A DNA stretch of 15,048 nucleotides from JBFKAV01 sp041621405 (lineage in GTDB: Bacteria > Pseudomonadota > Alphaproteobacteria > Rhodobacterales > Rhodobacteraceae), in the NCBI GenBank assembly GCA_041621405.1, contig JBFKAV010000088.1, forward strand, positions 1 through 15,048. The letters are read 5' to 3'. Made by a program: the position numbers and the translations under genes. The notes beneath the pieces are model-generated. The model was not told where the DNA came from, did no database searches, and saw nothing but the letters and a program-made list of their open reading frames with translations. Position 1 is the stretch's first letter; every line of letters begins with the position of its first letter. Shown piece by piece: positions 8,129 to 14,391 of the stretch.

Positions 8129-8302
8129 ATGAAAATGATGACGGTTACGATTGGGCTGATCCTGGCCGCCCTCGCCCTCACTGCGGCTCGCCTGCTGCGC
8201 CGGCGCTACCGGCGCGAGCAGCGCCTGCAGTCGCGGCTGATCCGGGCCCTGCACGCCGAGTTCGGCCGCGGCGGCGGCCAGCTGTTCCGGCCGCGCGCCT
8301 GA
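8129..8302 (+). CDS. Small single-pass membrane protein, unknown function
   Basis: A 57-residue protein that I do not recognise. It starts MKMMTVTIGLILAALALTAA, one hydrophobic helix at about residues 3-20. A strongly basic segment (RLLRRRYRREQRL) follows, then a short Arg/Gly-rich tail. This layout predicts a membrane anchor with the basic part in the cytoplasm. The ribosome site is unusually purine-rich: GGGAGGAAGGAAGG at 8115-8128 runs straight into ATG 8129. An in-frame ATG at 8135 would have AGGAAGG spaced 6 nt away and could be the true start. The longer open frame upstream to 7877 overlaps the helicase and has no start support. It diverges from the helicase and converges with the aldehyde dehydrogenase. 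Confidence 0.6.
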   Translation: MKMMTVTIGLILAALALTAARLLRRRYRREQRLQSRLIRALHAEFGRGGGQLFRPRA

Positions 8303-8312
8303 GCCTTCTGCG

Positions 8313-8335
8313 CCAGGCCTGCTCCCGCGGCCTGG
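8313..8335. terminator. Hairpin between convergent genes
   Basis: CCAGGCC (8313-8319) pairs perfectly with GGCCTGG (8329-8335) around a 9-nt loop. A second stem, CGTCGG/CCGACG (8338-8343 with 8356-8361), follows. Both lie in the 84-nt gap between the ends of two convergent genes, where a shared bidirectional terminator is expected. No T-runs flank them, so intrinsic termination is uncertain. Confidence 0.4.
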
Positions 8336-8386
8336 AACGTCGGTTGCAGGCGACGCCGACGACGGCGGTCCGCGGGCGGCCAGCCG

Positions 8387-9892
8387 TCAGCCGATGTCGA
8401 AAACGACGCCCTGGGCAAGCGGCAGTGTGCTGCCGTAGTTGATGGTATTGGTGGCACGGCGCATGTAGGCCTTCCAGGCATCCGATCCGGATTCGCGCCC
8501 GCCCCCGGTTTCCTTCTCGCCGCCGAAGGCGCCGCCGATCTCGGCGCCTGACGGGCCGATGTTCACATTGGCGATGCCGCAGTCGGACCCGGCGGCGGAG
8601 AGGAACGTCTCTGCCTCCCTCAGATCGTTGGTGAAGATCGAGGAGGAAAGACCCTGCGGCACCTCGTTGTGCAGCCGGATCGCCTCGGCGAGGTCGGCGC
8701 ATTTCATCGCGTAGAGGATCGGCGCGAAGGTCTCGGTGAGGACCGGGCCGGCCTGGGCCGGCATTTCCACCAGCGCCGGCTGGGCATAGGCGCCGCCGGG
8801 GCCGTCGACCGGCTCGCCGCCGGTGACCGTGCCGCCCGCCTGTCGGGCCGCGGCGAGCGCGGCCTGCATCCGGTCGAGCGCCTCGCGGTCGATCAGCGGG
8901 CCGACGAGGTTGCCGGCCAGCGGGTCGCCCACCCGCACCGAGCCGTAGGCGCGCTTCAGGCCGGGGATCAGGCGGTCGTAGACGCCTTCCTGCACGATCA
9001 GCCGCCGCAGCGTGGTGCAGCGCTGGCCGGCGGTGCCCATCGCGGCGAAGGCAACGGCGCGGGTGGTGAGCTCGAGATCGGCCGTCGGGCAGACGATGGC
9101 GGCATTGTTGCCGCCTAGCTCGAGCAGGCAGCGGCCGAAGCGGGCGGCGACGCGGGGGCCGACGCCGCGGCCCATCGCGGTGGAGCCGGTGGCCGAGACC
9201 AGCGCGACGAGCGGGTTGTCGGTCAGCGCCTCGCCGACGGCGCGGCCGCCGATCAGCACCGCGGCGAGCCCGTCGGGTGCGGTGTGGCCGGCCTCGCGGA
9301 ACCGCGCGAGGGCGCGGGCAAGGAGCGCCTGGGAGGCGAGGGCGGTCAGCGACGCCTTCTCGGAGGGCTTCCAGACGACCGCGTTGCCGCAGACGAGCGC
9401 CAGCGCGGCGTTCCAGGACCAGACCGCGACGGGGAAGTTGAAGGCCGAGATGATGCCGACCACGCCCAGCGGGTGCCAGGTCTCCATCATCCGGTGCGAG
9501 GGCCGCTCGGAGGCGATGGTCAGCCCGTAGATCTGGCGCGAGAGGCCGACGGCGAAATCGCAGATGTCGATCATCTCCTGCACCTCGCCGGCACCTTCGG
9601 AGGGGATCTTGCCGACCTCGATCGAGACCAGCCGTCCGAGCGCCGCCTTGTGGGCGCGGAGCTCGTCGCCGAGGAGGCGGACCAGCTCGCCGCGGACCGG
9701 GGCCGGGGTCGTGCGCCAGGACAAGAAGTCGGCGTGCGCGGCCTCGATGGCGGCGGCGGCCTCGGCGGGGGAGGTTTCGCGGAGGTGGGCGATCTCCTCG
9801 CCGGTGATCGGCGAACGGGCGGGTAGGGTGCCTTCGGGCAGGCTGACGCCGAGGTGGGAGAGGATCGAGCGGGCTTCTTCTGCAAGCGACAT
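8387..9892 (-). CDS. amaB: ALDH7-type aldehyde dehydrogenase (piperidine-6-carboxylate / aminoadipate semialdehyde dehydrogenase)
   Basis: NAD(P)-dependent aldehyde dehydrogenase of the ALDH7 (antiquitin) family. These enzymes oxidise alpha-aminoadipate semialdehyde, in equilibrium with piperidine-6-carboxylate, to aminoadipate in lysine breakdown. The 501 residues are the normal length. Key sites are the oxyanion Asn in SAFNFP (N152), the cofactor-binding WKPSEKA (K175), GSTAMG (236-241), general base E258 in LELGG, catalytic C292 in GTAGQRCTT, and E387 in TETFAP. The family-specific C-terminus FGGEKETGGGRESGSD plus WKAYMRRATNTINYG is present. ATG 9892 has GGAGG 8 nt upstream; the open frame to 10030 is not supported. 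No lysine-pathway partner is in the window, so lysine specificity rests on the family. Repeated TTTCAC motifs upstream may be regulatory. Confidence 0.92.
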   Translation of the reverse strand: MSLAEEARSILSHLGVSLPEGTLPARSPITGEEIAHLRETSPAEAAAAIEAAHADFLSWRTTPAPVRGELVRLLGDELRAHKAALGRLVSIEVGKIPSEGAGEVQEMIDICDFAVGLSRQIYGLTIASERPSHRMMETWHPLGVVGIISAFNFPVAVWSWNAALALVCGNAVVWKPSEKASLTALASQALLARALARFREAGHTAPDGLAAVLIGGRAVGEALTDNPLVALVSATGSTAMGRGVGPRVAARFGRCLLELGGNNAAIVCPTADLELTTRAVAFAAMGTAGQRCTTLRRLIVQEGVYDRLIPGLKRAYGSVRVGDPLAGNLVGPLIDREALDRMQAALAAARQAGGTVTGGEPVDGPGGAYAQPALVEMPAQAGPVLTETFAPILYAMKCADLAEAIRLHNEVPQGLSSSIFTNDLREAETFLSAAGSDCGIANVNIGPSGAEIGGAFGGEKETGGGRESGSDAWKAYMRRATNTINYGSTLPLAQGVVFDIG

Positions 9893-9981
9893 GGGGCGAG
9901 CCTCCAGGCTGGTCGGGGCGGAGTAGAGCAGGGGGGCAGGGCCGGGGCAAGCCCTCGGGGAAAGCTCTGAAAGAGGGCGCA

Positions 9982-10039
9982 TTTCACAGTGAAACGCACG
10001 GACAAAGCGTTGAAATGGCATGCTTTTCACAATTTCATT
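9982..10039. promoter_or_regulatory. TTTCAC/GTGAAA motif cluster, possible operator
   Basis: TTTCAC-A-GTGAAA at 9982-9994 is a perfect palindrome. TTTCAC recurs at 10025-10030, paired with TGAAA at 10011-10015 to form TGAAA-N9-TTTCA. ATTTCATTT follows directly. The cluster lies ~90-145 bp upstream of the aldehyde dehydrogenase start, in a local AT-rich patch of otherwise very GC-rich DNA. This fits a dimeric regulator site. The regulator is not identifiable and none is encoded nearby. Confidence 0.4.
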
Positions 10040-10224
10040 TACCGAATCGAAGGGATTTCTGGCCGGTGTAACACGCCGCCTGCCAAGGCAGAGGCGCGAG
10101 GTCGGGTGCGCGGTTTCGGGACCCCGAAGAGACGGCGGCTTGGCGCGCCGGCGGCGTCTCGGTTGAGGTGCCGGTCGTAGCGAACTTCCGCTGAATGCGC
10201 GGCGGCGCTGGGCTAGCCTAGAGG

Positions 10225-10240
10225 CCGACGTCGTCGTCGG
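10225..10240 (-). terminator. Short hairpin after the YiiX-like gene
   Basis: CCGACG-TCGT-CGTCGG is a perfect 6-bp stem with a 4-nt loop. It begins 12 nt beyond the stop of the minus-strand YiiX-like gene. On the minus strand it is followed by CCTCT and not a T-run, so this is a weak terminator candidate. Confidence 0.3.
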
Positions 10241-10252
10241 TGAATCCGCCGA

Positions 10253-11020
10253 TCAGCGCACGGCGCCAATGGCCGACTCCGGGCGCTGCTCTTCATCGTG
10301 CGCCCAGGTCAGCCGGTACGGGTCGAACCCCGCCTCGACGGTTGGCTTGACCACGCGGAAGTACGGCGACAGGTCGAAGTCCCGCGGCACGAACAGCGAA
10401 TGGTGCCGGATGTGCAGGATCTCCCGGCAGCGTGCCTCGGGGCACTCCTTCCAGATCTTGGGCAGGATCGGGTAGCGCACCGACTGGAAGGCCTCGGCGA
10501 TCACCGTCGAGCAGATCGCCCGCGTCGGGTCGCCCGAGCCCAGGGCCAGCATGCGCCGGCGCCAGCGCTGCGGCACCGGCGGCTGCGGCAAGAGGTAACG
10601 CGCGAGATCGACGATGTTGCGCAGATCGTAGCTGCGCCCGAGGCTGGCGCGCATGTAGGCCACGACCCGCTCGATCTCGGCCGGCTTCAGCCCGACGGGG
10701 CGACAGATGCGCGTGTTGAAGCCGGTGTACTTGCTCAGCGGCGCCTCGTGCACCCCGTTCCGCAGGTCGGCTTCGATCAACTCGCCGCCGGGCCGGTCGC
10801 TGCCGGCGAAGAACGCGGCATGCGACCAGGTCGACAGCGTCATGTACTTGATCGCGATCGCGGTCCGCGTGTTGCCCTCGACCAGCAGCACGTCGCCAGG
10901 GCGGAGCGCCTGGCTCAGCACGTCGGGCGGTACGACGGCGAAGGATCGGTAGCGCCCAGTCTCCTTTTCCAGGTAGGCGGCAAGGCTGCGCCCGATCAGG
11001 GCTCTCAGTCGGTCGAGCAT
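10253..11020 (-). CDS. YiiX/lipo-like permuted NlpC/P60 papain-fold protein
   Basis: A 255-residue protein of the YiiX/YebB-type, circularly permuted NlpC/P60 superfamily, often labelled lipo-like protein. In this fold the catalytic His comes first and the Cys last. Visible are LRPGDVLLVEG (39-49), H67 in STWSHAAF, the likely polar residue E83 in LIEAD, and C170 in RAICSTVIAEAFQS. RYLLPQPPVPQRWRRRMLALG and RHHSLFVPRDFD are also typical of this subfamily. The active site looks intact; substrates are unknown (amide or lipid-linked hydrolysis is suspected for relatives). No signal peptide or lipobox is evident despite the name. ATG 11020 lacks a ribosome site. A weak promoter-like pair (GCCCAA 11071-11076, AGCCTA 11048-11053, 17-nt gap, minus strand) lies upstream. 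An upstream 33-codon frame overlaps the start. Confidence 0.85.
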   Translation of the reverse strand: MLDRLRALIGRSLAAYLEKETGRYRSFAVVPPDVLSQALRPGDVLLVEGNTRTAIAIKYMTLSTWSHAAFFAGSDRPGGELIEADLRNGVHEAPLSKYTGFNTRICRPVGLKPAEIERVVAYMRASLGRSYDLRNIVDLARYLLPQPPVPQRWRRRMLALGSGDPTRAICSTVIAEAFQSVRYPILPKIWKECPEARCREILHIRHHSLFVPRDFDLSPYFRVVKPTVEAGFDPYRLTWAHDEEQRPESAIGAVR

Positions 11021-11103
11021 TGGAGGTATCGTTGCATGGTTGCGACCAGCCTAGGCAGCTGCCGCGCGACGCCCAAATCAAAATACTGCGCGCGCCGTCG
11101 GAG

Positions 11104-11142
11104 CATTATCTCCTTGGTTGCCGTCAGCGACACCTCGGGGCA
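11104..11142 (-). pseudogene. Relic second copy of the prfC 3' end
   Basis: This 39-nt segment matches 11544-11582, inside the true prfC 3' end, at 33 of 39 positions and in the same orientation. On the minus strand it reads PEVSLTATKEIM, against PEVRLTATKEMM in PrfC. Most changes are at third codon positions, with two conservative or semi-conservative residue changes. Similarity stops on both sides. Its residues and spacing fit a displaced gene end left by an insertion or partial duplication, rather than chance. It has no stop where prfC ends; the frame runs on to 11005. Confidence 0.6.
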
Positions 11143-11537
11143 ATGGTGGGATGAAGCCCACCCTGCGGAGCTGGTTGCGCGGCTTGACTTCCGCCTGATC
11201 GGCAAGAAACCCCAGTCCCGCGCCGCCGCGCCATCGCGCGGCGGCCAGCGCTTCGGGGATCGCCTCGCATCCACGGCGGCCCCAAAGGCCGCCGGGTAAC
11301 GACGTCCGCCCCCGGCGGGCGTCGCTTCCGCGCCGCCCGGGCGGATGCCGCTACCCTCTCGGAGCGAGGGGCGGCGAGCCAAGGATCGCCTGCGCTTGCG
11401 CTACGGCGATGCGGCGCGCGCGACCTTCCACCGGAAGGTCGCCTGTCGCGCGCTGCGGGTACCGTGCTCCTGCAGGGTCCTCTACGGGATGCGGACGCTT
11501 GATGAGGGGGATGCGAGCCAATCAGCCCCGATTGGCG
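11143..11537. repeat. Hairpin-dense non-coding spacer
   Basis: Nearly 400 nt between the prfC relic and prfC, with no credible gene and at least seven inverted repeats. They are 11145-11162 (6 bp), 11222-11245 (10 bp, 4-nt loop), 11274-11294 (8 bp), 11300-11324 (11 bp, one G-T), 11385-11410 (ATCGCC/GGCGAT with inner GCGC arms), 11420-11442 (10 bp, 3-nt loop, with outer GCGCGC arms to 11452) and 11517-11536 (7 bp). A weaker one lies at 11354-11370. High GC makes chance stems common, but perfect 10-bp stems with 3-4-nt loops are not. It could be intergenic palindromic elements, a structured RNA or recombination debris. Confidence 0.5.
11517..11536 (-). terminator. Hairpin at the prfC 3' end
   Basis: GCCAATC (11517-11523) and GATTGGC (11530-11536) form a perfect 7-bp stem with a 6-nt loop. 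It starts 1 nt beyond the prfC stop on the minus strand. There is no T-run, so it may end or protect the prfC transcript without being a classic intrinsic terminator. Confidence 0.4.
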
Positions 11538-13160
11538 TCACGTCATCATCTCCTTCGTCGCCGTCAGCCGCACCTCGGGGTAGTCGCGGGCGACGCGGTC
11601 GATGTCCCATTGCAGGCGGGTGAGGTAGACTAGGTCGCCGTCGTTGTCGGCGGCCATGTGGACCTTGTTGGCCAGTGCGAACCTCTCCACCGCCGGCTTC
11701 TCGCCCGAGACCCAGCGGGCCGAGGTGAACTGCGAGGCCTCGAAGCGGACGGGCAGGCCATATTCGAGCTCGATGCGGGAGGCGAGGACCTCGAATTGCA
11801 GCGCGCCGACCACGCCGACGATGTAGCCCGAGCCGACCTGCGGCTTGAACACCTTGGCCGCGCCTTCCTCGGCGAACTGCATCAGCGCCTTGTCGAGGTG
11901 CTTGGACTTGAGGGGATCGGCGGCGCGCACCGATTGCAGGAGCTCGGGCGCGAAGGAAGGGATGCCGGTGACCTTCAGCGCCTCTCCCTCGGTAAGAGTG
12001 TCGCCGATGCGGAGCTGGCCGTGGTTCGGGATGCCGATGATGTCGCCGGCCCAGGCCTCTTCGGCCAGCTCGCGGTCGGCGGCGAGGAACAGGACCGGGT
12101 TCGACACCGCCATCGGCTTGCCGGCGCGGACGTGGAGGAGCTTCATGCCGCGCTCGAAATGGCCCGAGGCGAGGCGGACGAAGGCCACCCGATCGCGGTG
12201 CTTGGGGTCCATGTTGGCCTGGACCTTGAACACGAAGCCCGCGACCTTGGCCTCCTCGGGCCGGATCTGGCGCGGCTCGGCGCGCTGCGGCTGCGGTGCC
12301 GGGCCGAACTCGCCGATGCCGCGCATCAGCTCCTTCACGCCGAAGGAGTTAATCGCCGAGCCGAACCAGATCGGGCTGAGGTGGCCTTCGAGGAAGCTCT
12401 GCCTGTCGAAGCCCGGCAGCAGCTCGCGGGCCATTTCCAGCTCCTCGCGGAGCTTGGCCAGCAGGTCGGGCGGGACGTGCTTGTCGAGCTCGGGGTCGTC
12501 CAACCCCTCGATCTTGATCGAGTCCGCCACGCGGTTGCGGTCGGCGCGGTCCATCAACTCGAGCTGGTCGTTCAGCAGGTCGTAGACGCCGAGGAAGTCG
12601 CGGCCCATGCCGATCGGCCAGGAGGCGGGGGTGACGTCGATGGCGAGGCTTTCCTGGATCTCGTCGATGATCTCGAAGGTGTCGCGCGCCTCGCGGTCCA
12701 TCTTGTTGCAGAAGGTGAGGATCGGCAGGTCGCGCAGCCGGCAGACCTCGAAGAGCTTCCGGGTCTGGCTCTCGACGCCCTTGGCGCCGTCGATCACCAT
12801 GATCGCGGCGTCGACCGCGGTGAGGGTGCGGTAGGTGTCTTCGGAGAAGTCCGAGTGGCCCGGCGTGTCGACGAGGTTGAAGCGCCAGCCGGCGAACTCG
12901 AACGACATGGCGGAGGCCGAGACCGAGATGCCGCGATCCTTCTCCATCTGCATGAAGTCCGACCGCGTGCGGCGGGCCTCGCCCTTGGCTCGGACCTGGC
13001 CGGCCATCTGGATCGCGCCGCCGAACAGCAGGAACTTCTCGGTCAGCGTGGTCTTGCCGGCGTCGGGGTGCGAGATGATCGCGAAGGTGCGGCGCCGGGC
13101 AATCTCCGGCGGTAGGGCGGGGCGGTTCTGGGGCGCGGCGTCGAGCATCGGCTCTGGCAT
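11538..13160 (-). CDS. prfC: Peptide chain release factor 3
   Basis: Translational GTPase that removes RF1/RF2 from the ribosome after peptide release. It has 540 residues, close to the usual ~530. GTPase motifs are G1 SHPDAGKTT (30-38), the switch-region RGISV (77-81), G3 DTPGHSDF (98-105) and G4 NKMD (152-155). FMQMEKDRGISVSASAM is characteristic of RF3 as opposed to EF-G. The C-terminal RF3 domain ends YPEVRLTATKEMMT. Start: ATG 13160 gives MPEPMLDAAP but has no ribosome site. ATG 13148 (Met5) lies just after a promoter-like pair and could be a leaderless start. The gene follows the Hint-domain gene by 36 nt on the same strand. A diverged copy of its 3' end lies ~440 nt downstream. Confidence 0.95.
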   Translation of the reverse strand: MPEPMLDAAPQNRPALPPEIARRRTFAIISHPDAGKTTLTEKFLLFGGAIQMAGQVRAKGEARRTRSDFMQMEKDRGISVSASAMSFEFAGWRFNLVDTPGHSDFSEDTYRTLTAVDAAIMVIDGAKGVESQTRKLFEVCRLRDLPILTFCNKMDREARDTFEIIDEIQESLAIDVTPASWPIGMGRDFLGVYDLLNDQLELMDRADRNRVADSIKIEGLDDPELDKHVPPDLLAKLREELEMARELLPGFDRQSFLEGHLSPIWFGSAINSFGVKELMRGIGEFGPAPQPQRAEPRQIRPEEAKVAGFVFKVQANMDPKHRDRVAFVRLASGHFERGMKLLHVRAGKPMAVSNPVLFLAADRELAEEAWAGDIIGIPNHGQLRIGDTLTEGEALKVTGIPSFAPELLQSVRAADPLKSKHLDKALMQFAEEGAAKVFKPQVGSGYIVGVVGALQFEVLASRIELEYGLPVRFEASQFTSARWVSGEKPAVERFALANKVHMAADNDGDLVYLTRLQWDIDRVARDYPEVRLTATKEMMT

Positions 13161-13186
13161 ATAGAGACGGGCCGGGTCGGGCGCAA
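13158..13186 (-). promoter_or_regulatory. Putative prfC promoter overlapping the annotated start
   Basis: On the minus strand, TTGCGC (13181-13186) and TATATG (13158-13163) are 17 nt apart. The -10 box contains the ATG at 13160. Transcription would then begin around 13150, right before the in-frame ATG at 13148, giving an essentially leaderless prfC mRNA. The -35 is weak beyond TTG, so this is a suggestion based on spacing and position. Confidence 0.35.
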
Positions 13187-13196
13187 CGGGGCGCGC

Positions 13197-14246
13197 TCAG
13201 GGGTCCTTGACGGTCTTCAGGAGCCGGGAGCGGGCCTTCTCCAGCGCCTCGCTCGGCGCCTCGGCGGCGCGCACCGGGGCCTGGCTGAGCCCCGGCAGCT
13301 CGGCGGCGAGCCGGCTGCGCTCCTCCTCCGGCAGCTGGCGACGGGTGGCCTCGTTGACCAGGAGGCTCTCGACCGGGATGCATTCGGCGTAGATCACCTC
13401 GTGCCGGTCGAAGACGAGGGAGACGTAGTCGGCATAGCCGCCCTTGCGCAGGGTGACGGTCTCGCCGTCGACGAGGTCGCGGGCGCGCACCAGCACCTCG
13501 GCGCGGCCGGCGATCCGGTGCGGGCCGCGCTGGTAGAGGAAGAGTCGCTGGTGCTGGCTGACGACGAGGTCGTCGGCATTGCCGAGCGTGCCCTTGGGGA
13601 TTGCCACCGGGGCGAAGGCGCCTCCGGCGCGGACGGTGCGGGCAAGCACGTGGCGCACCGGTTGCGGGCCGTTGTCGCGGGTCAGCACGAGATCGCCCGG
13701 GCGGAGCCGTTCGATCGGGCACTGGGTGCCGTCGGCCAGCGCGATGCGTGTGCCGCGGGTGATCGCGACCGAGACGATGTCGGTCAGCGCCACTGGGCCC
13801 GGCGCCTCGGAGGCGGCAATGAGCGTGTAGTCGGTGCCGGGCTCGACCGGGGTGAGCGGCAGCACGAGGCGGCGATCGGCGCCGAGGCCGATGAGCAGGA
13901 GCTCGGCGCGGGAGCCGTCGGGCGCCATGAAGGTGAGCCGCGCCTCGAGCGCGAGGAGCTCGCCGGTCGTGCCGGCCTCGGAACCCTCGGCCACCGCCGA
14001 GCGGCCGAGCAAGCGGCCGGAATCGGCGCCGTCGCTGACCGCGACGCGCAGCATGCGCGCCGTATCGGAGAGCGTGTAGACGTCGCCGAGGCAGGCCTCA
14101 GCGGCAGGGCCGAGCGGGTCGCCGGCGTTGGCGCCGGCCACCACCGAGATCGCGGCCGCGTCGTAGACGTGGCAGCTGTAGCTTGGCGCTTGGCCGGAGG
14201 CGGAGTCGGCGGTCATCGGGTGGCGGACCGGGTGCGGGCGGGGCAT
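13197..14246 (-). CDS. Hint-domain protein with apparently lost nucleophile
   Basis: A 349-residue protein with a C-terminal Hint (hedgehog/intein) domain of the type abundant in Rhodobacterales. Residues ~20-155 form a beta-rich N-terminal region I do not recognise, beginning YSCHVYDAAAISVV. The Hint core is ITRGTRIALADGTQCPIERL (162-181), RPGDLVLTRDNGPQPVRHV (182-200), DLVVSQHQRLFLYQR (226-240) and IYAECIPVESLLVN (285-298). Active family members carry Cys (or Ser) just before the xTxGTxI motif. Here that position is A161, so self-cleavage is not expected. Start 14246 has AGGGG 4 nt upstream and a promoter-like pair ending ~23 nt away; ATG 14216 lacks a ribosome site. No signal peptide is seen. 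It may be co-transcribed with prfC. Confidence 0.8.
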   Translation of the reverse strand: MPRPHPVRHPMTADSASGQAPSYSCHVYDAAAISVVAGANAGDPLGPAAEACLGDVYTLSDTARMLRVAVSDGADSGRLLGRSAVAEGSEAGTTGELLALEARLTFMAPDGSRAELLLIGLGADRRLVLPLTPVEPGTDYTLIAASEAPGPVALTDIVSVAITRGTRIALADGTQCPIERLRPGDLVLTRDNGPQPVRHVLARTVRAGGAFAPVAIPKGTLGNADDLVVSQHQRLFLYQRGPHRIAGRAEVLVRARDLVDGETVTLRKGGYADYVSLVFDRHEVIYAECIPVESLLVNEATRRQLPEEERSRLAAELPGLSQAPVRAAEAPSEALEKARSRLLKTVKDP

Positions 14247-14268
14247 CGTGCCCCTGGGACTGGCGGCG

Positions 14269-14298
14269 AAGATACTGGGCCTGCGCGGCGGCGGTCAA
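14269..14298 (-). promoter_or_regulatory. Putative promoter of the Hint-domain gene
   Basis: On the minus strand, TTGACC (14293-14298) and TATCTT (14269-14274) are separated by 18 nt. Both boxes are good matches in this GC-rich setting. The predicted transcription start near 14262 leaves a leader of about 16 nt to ATG 14246, which supports that start codon. The rest of 14247-14391 shows no clear promoter for the diverging SDR gene. Confidence 0.5.
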
Positions 14299-14391
14299 CG
14301 TGCGCCTGCGCCGATGGTGCACGGCGCGAGGGTGCGAATCGCGGGCGGGTCTGCTAGCGGCGGGGGCGGCCGAATGAAGGAGGGACGTGCG

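Larger units (their letters stand above)
9893..10252. other. Intergenic region between aldehyde dehydrogenase and YiiX-like gene
   Basis: A 360-nt stretch without a convincing gene. It holds the aldehyde dehydrogenase ribosome site, the relatively AT-rich motif cluster at 9982-10039 and a hairpin near 10225-10240 behind the YiiX-like gene. A 63-codon open frame at 9989-10180 has no ribosome site and an Arg-rich composition typical of chance frames. I found no confident -35/-10 pair for the aldehyde dehydrogenase. Confidence 0.5.

Noticed and set aside
8178..9950. 590-codon minus-strand frame over the aldehyde dehydrogenase
   Set aside because: Alternative frame of a gene with clear ALDH7 motifs; the product is almost entirely Arg/Pro/Gly/Ala.
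9989..10180. 63-codon frame in the ALDH upstream region
   Set aside because: Starts with GTG inside the palindrome, has no ribosome site and an Arg-rich tail; more likely regulatory DNA.
11145..11452. Hairpin series considered as a CRISPR array
   Set aside because: The inverted repeats differ in sequence and spacing; there is no repeated unit with regular spacers and no cas gene.
11658..13115. 485-codon plus-strand open frame opposite prfC
   Set aside because: It is antisense to a clearly conserved GTPase. Its Gly/Asp/Glu/Arg/Leu-rich composition is the usual product of GC-biased third positions, with no domain and no ribosome site.
11104..13160. Active SXT-type integrative element at prfC
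   Set aside because: As I recall, those elements enter the 5' end of prfC. Here the duplication is at the 3' end and no integrase or mobility gene is present.
13401..14357. 318-codon plus-strand frame opposite the Hint gene
   Set aside because: Antisense shadow with biased composition; the minus-strand frame has a Hint domain, promoter and ribosome site.
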